Assembly (NCBI GenBank): GCA_002788775.1 | Contig: PFRX01000013.1 | Span: forward strand, 1-64,000 | Source of the DNA: Candidatus Peregrinibacteria bacterium CG_4_9_14_0_2_um_filter_53_11 | GTDB taxonomy: Bacteria; Patescibacteriota; Gracilibacteria; UBA1369; UM-FILTER-53-11 | Length of the DNA stretch: 64,000 bases | Direction of reading: 5' to 3' | Translations under genes and position numbers: made by a program | Notes under the pieces: model-generated | Told to the model about the DNA's origin: nothing | Databases searched by the model: none | Seen by the model: the letters and a program-made list of their open reading frames with translations, nothing else | Shown: positions 61,891 through 64,000 of the stretch, one piece after another | Layout: the number at the start of each line of letters is the position of its first letter | Numbering within the stretch: position 1 is the first letter of the stretch

Positions 61891-63174
61891 ATGAACAGAG
61901 TTTTTCTTCTGGCTGCGGGGAGTGGTAAAAGATTTGGCGGTGATAAGCTACGTCTCAGCCTTGGTGGCCAGCCGGTTTTTGCTCATGCGCTGGAGGTCTT
62001 TGAGAAGCTGGATGAGGTGGATGAGATTTATATCGCCGTTCGTGAAGGGGAGCAGCCAGAGTTTGAGGCCTTCGTGCAAACTGCGGGTTGGCACAAAGTA
62101 TGTGGAGTTTTTGCAGGTGGAGAGGGTCGCTTGGAGTCGGTTCAACGTCTCGTCTCGGCTGTTGGGCCGAGCTATCAAGACCATGACTATTTGATTATCC
62201 ATAACGCTGCAAATCCCTTTGCGGAGGGGGATGAGGTGAGGCGGGCCCTAGCCGCGTGCAGGCCACCGGTTCGAGGTGTTGCCGTGGGGCGACCGGTCCA
62301 AAATACGATCAAGCGGCTGGGAGCTGAGGGAAGGGTTGAGGAGACCGTGGCTCGTGAGCAGTTGTGGGAGGTGGAGACGCCTCAGGTGGTTCATGCACTG
62401 AGTTTTACTCAGGCGCTGCGTCGACTGGGGCCGCTCGTGACTTCCACTCCCGAGCGGCTTACGGATGACCTTTCAGTTCTTGAGGCTGCGGGTTTTGAGA
62501 CTCGGGTTGTTGAGGTTGGCTCAATCTGGAATAGGAAGCTGACAACTCATTTTGAGCTGGCCGCCTTCCGCTGGAAAGGTGGAGAGCCGAGTGAGGCCCA
62601 GAGTGTCGGGATTGGCGAGGATGGACATGCCTACGGAGGATTAGTCGCGGCGGAAGTTTCTGCTCTTCCTCTGCCGGGCGGATTGCCGGTTGAGATGTCG
62701 GGCTCGGGTGGTGTACTGGCCGGAGTCAGATTTGAGGAGGTGCCCGCGGTTGAGGCTGAGTCGGATGGAGATGTTATCCTTCATGCCCTCTGCAACGCCC
62801 TCTCATCCTCAATAGGCGAGTGCTCGCTCGGGGGCTATGCGACACCGCTCTGCCGAAACGGCGTTACCGATAGCCGTGAGTACCTGGCCCTCATTCTTCA
62901 AAAAGTTGCCGCTGCGGGCCTCTCACTGATCCACTGTTCACTCTCAATCGAGGCTCTTCATCCTAAAATAGACCCACTCGTGCCCGCCCTAAAAAACTCG
63001 CTCTCTCAGCTGCTGGGTCTCTCCCTGGAGCGTATTGGTATAACCGCAACAACCGGAGGTGGGACACGCTTTATTAAAGGGAATGATGGGATATACTGTC
63101 GTGTAGTCGTCCTCCTAGCGCGTTCGTGTTTTTTTCCCCCTTATGCTGAAAATACAGGCACACGCCAAAGTTAA
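61891..63174 (+). CDS. ispDF: bifunctional IspD-IspF fusion with divergent IspF half
   Basis: IspD forms CDP-ME, and IspF cyclises CDP-MEP to MEcPP. Residues 1-225 are IspD: VFLLAAGSGKRFGGDK, the HNAANPF segment (HDAARP in most) and ETPQVV. Residues about 235-415 are IspF: GIGEDGHAY (metal Asp and His), ESDGDVILHALCNAL (the second metal His kept, the usual first His of HSDGD replaced by Glu) and DSREYL. The usual GDIGxxFPDTD loop reads GECSLGGYATP and the KATTTE motif reads TATTGG, so nucleotide and metal contacts are altered. The last 32 nt overlap ispE. Confidence 0.88.
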   Translation: MNRVFLLAAGSGKRFGGDKLRLSLGGQPVFAHALEVFEKLDEVDEIYIAVREGEQPEFEAFVQTAGWHKVCGVFAGGEGRLESVQRLVSAVGPSYQDHDYLIIHNAANPFAEGDEVRRALAACRPPVRGVAVGRPVQNTIKRLGAEGRVEETVAREQLWEVETPQVVHALSFTQALRRLGPLVTSTPERLTDDLSVLEAAGFETRVVEVGSIWNRKLTTHFELAAFRWKGGEPSEAQSVGIGEDGHAYGGLVAAEVSALPLPGGLPVEMSGSGGVLAGVRFEEVPAVEAESDGDVILHALCNALSSSIGECSLGGYATPLCRNGVTDSREYLALILQKVAAAGLSLIHCSLSIEALHPKIDPLVPALKNSLSQLLGLSLERIGITATTGGGTRFIKGNDGIYCRVVVLLARSCFFPPYAENTGTRQS

Positions 63175-63967
63175 CCTGACCCTCGACGTATTTGAGGCCG
63201 AGGCATCCGGCTATCATAAGATGCAGAGCCTCCTCTACGAACTGCCCGACCTTTTCGATGAGCTCACCATTGAAGAGTCAGGGGAGCTCCCTCCCGGCTC
63301 GATCGAGCTCGTCTGTGAGACTCCCGGAGTTCCAACTCATCGTGAGGGCTCCCCGCTCCTCAGGGCGGCTCACGAGCTTCGCGAACTCACTCAGGGGGCT
63401 CGCCCCATTCGCCTGACTCTCAAGAAAAAAATCCCCATCGCCGCCGGCCTTGGTGGAGGTTCTTCCGACACCGCCGCGGCACTTCGCGGGCTGGCTCAGC
63501 TGTGGAGTATTCCTTGCTGTTCACTCGCCTCTCCGCTCGCTCGCCCACACGATCCCGACTGTCTCTTGGTGAAGATCGCCGCTCGACACGGTATGGATGC
63601 TCCCTTCTTTCTTGTCGGGGGGGCGGCTCTGGCTACTCACTATGGGGAAGAGGTTATGCCCCTTTCCTCAGACCTCCACGGCCTTAAAATTCGAGTAGTC
63701 GAGACGGGTCTGGCTAGCCCAACCGCCGAGGCCTACCGACTCCTTGATGGTCTGCCCCATGGGCGCGAGGCCTCTTCCACTGAGGCTGCACTGGCGGCTC
63801 TCAAAGCGGGCGATCGGGAATCTCTCAAGCACTCTCTTCATAACGACTTCGAACCGGCCATCTTCGCCGCCTTCCCCGCACTTGAGTATAGGAAAAAGGA
63901 GCTCGAGAGAGGTGGAGCGATCGTTATGCTTGCCGGCTCGGGGGGTGCTCTGCTGGTTATCGATTAG
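63143..63967 (+). CDS. ispE: 4-diphosphocytidyl-2-C-methyl-D-erythritol kinase
   Basis: This GHMP kinase phosphorylates CDP-ME, the substrate step between the two activities of IspDF. The 274 residues have the N-terminal AKVNLTLDV and GYHKMQSLLYEL, the ATP loop IPIAAGLGGGSSDTAAALRG and the C-terminal MLAGSGGALLVI (usual form MSGSGS). A short insertion (SLASPLARPHD) follows the ATP-loop helix. The start lies 32 nt inside ispDF, suggesting translational coupling. Full length. Confidence 0.93.
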   Translation: MLKIQAHAKVNLTLDVFEAEASGYHKMQSLLYELPDLFDELTIEESGELPPGSIELVCETPGVPTHREGSPLLRAAHELRELTQGARPIRLTLKKKIPIAAGLGGGSSDTAAALRGLAQLWSIPCCSLASPLARPHDPDCLLVKIAARHGMDAPFFLVGGAALATHYGEEVMPLSSDLHGLKIRVVETGLASPTAEAYRLLDGLPHGREASSTEAALAALKAGDRESLKHSLHNDFEPAIFAAFPALEYRKKELERGGAIVMLAGSGGALLVID

Positions 63968-64000
63968 CCGCTCGCCGCCACTCGGGTAAGTCACCGCTCG

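Overview
This window looks like a chromosome segment of a small-genome bacterium of the Candidate Phyla Radiation (Patescibacteria). The best guess is a Peregrinibacteria/Peribacteria-type lineage, inferred from gene content and not from any search. Supporting signs are a T4SS-pilin-like small membrane protein, RNase J and RNase Y together, a KhpA-like KH protein, a VanW protein, a stand-alone 5'-3' exonuclease, many lineage-specific hypothetical proteins and an MEP isoprenoid operon. UGA is a stop codon (code 11): trxB, murF and a DciA-like gene end in TGA and a full-length RF2 gene is present. This argues against the UGA-recoded Gracilibacteria and Absconditabacteria.

Layout. 1-850: end of a VIT-type metal transporter, then tmRNA. 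850-3990: an accessory stretch with a membrane-anchored protein, a nuclease-like/winged-helix gene (possibly frameshifted) and a convergent unknown gene. 3990-12700: ogt, an unknown gene, mfd, dnaN, a 500-bp non-coding region that may be oriC, RNase J and an acidic protein. 12800-25640: cell wall and division (murD, flippase, femAB, ftsZ, ftsA) mixed with translation genes (prfB, def, rpsP, khpA). 25650-31750: glycosyltransferases, pepA and an 805-residue orphan. 31870-33220: tRNA-Asp, a toxin-antitoxin pair and an unknown gene. 33280-37060: a MacA/MacB-type efflux operon. 37070-42100: pyruvate dehydrogenase E1-alpha, E1-beta and E2 with lipoyl synthase. 42190-58210: corA, membrane proteins, iscS, rny, trxB, VanW, TPR protein, holB, a MurF-like ligase, a lipoprotein cyclophilin and a secreted repeat protein. 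58250-59400: infC-rpmI-rplT. 59530-63970: ispG-dxr-ispDF-ispE.

Two window-wide properties stand out. Almost no gene has a recognisable Shine-Dalgarno sequence, and about twenty genes carry a -10-like hexamer (often with the TGn extension) only 6-9 nt before the start codon, so many mRNAs are probably leaderless. UAG is the commonest stop codon (about 33 of 61 by hand count) and UGA is rare (6). No CRISPR array, insertion sequence or rRNA operon was seen.
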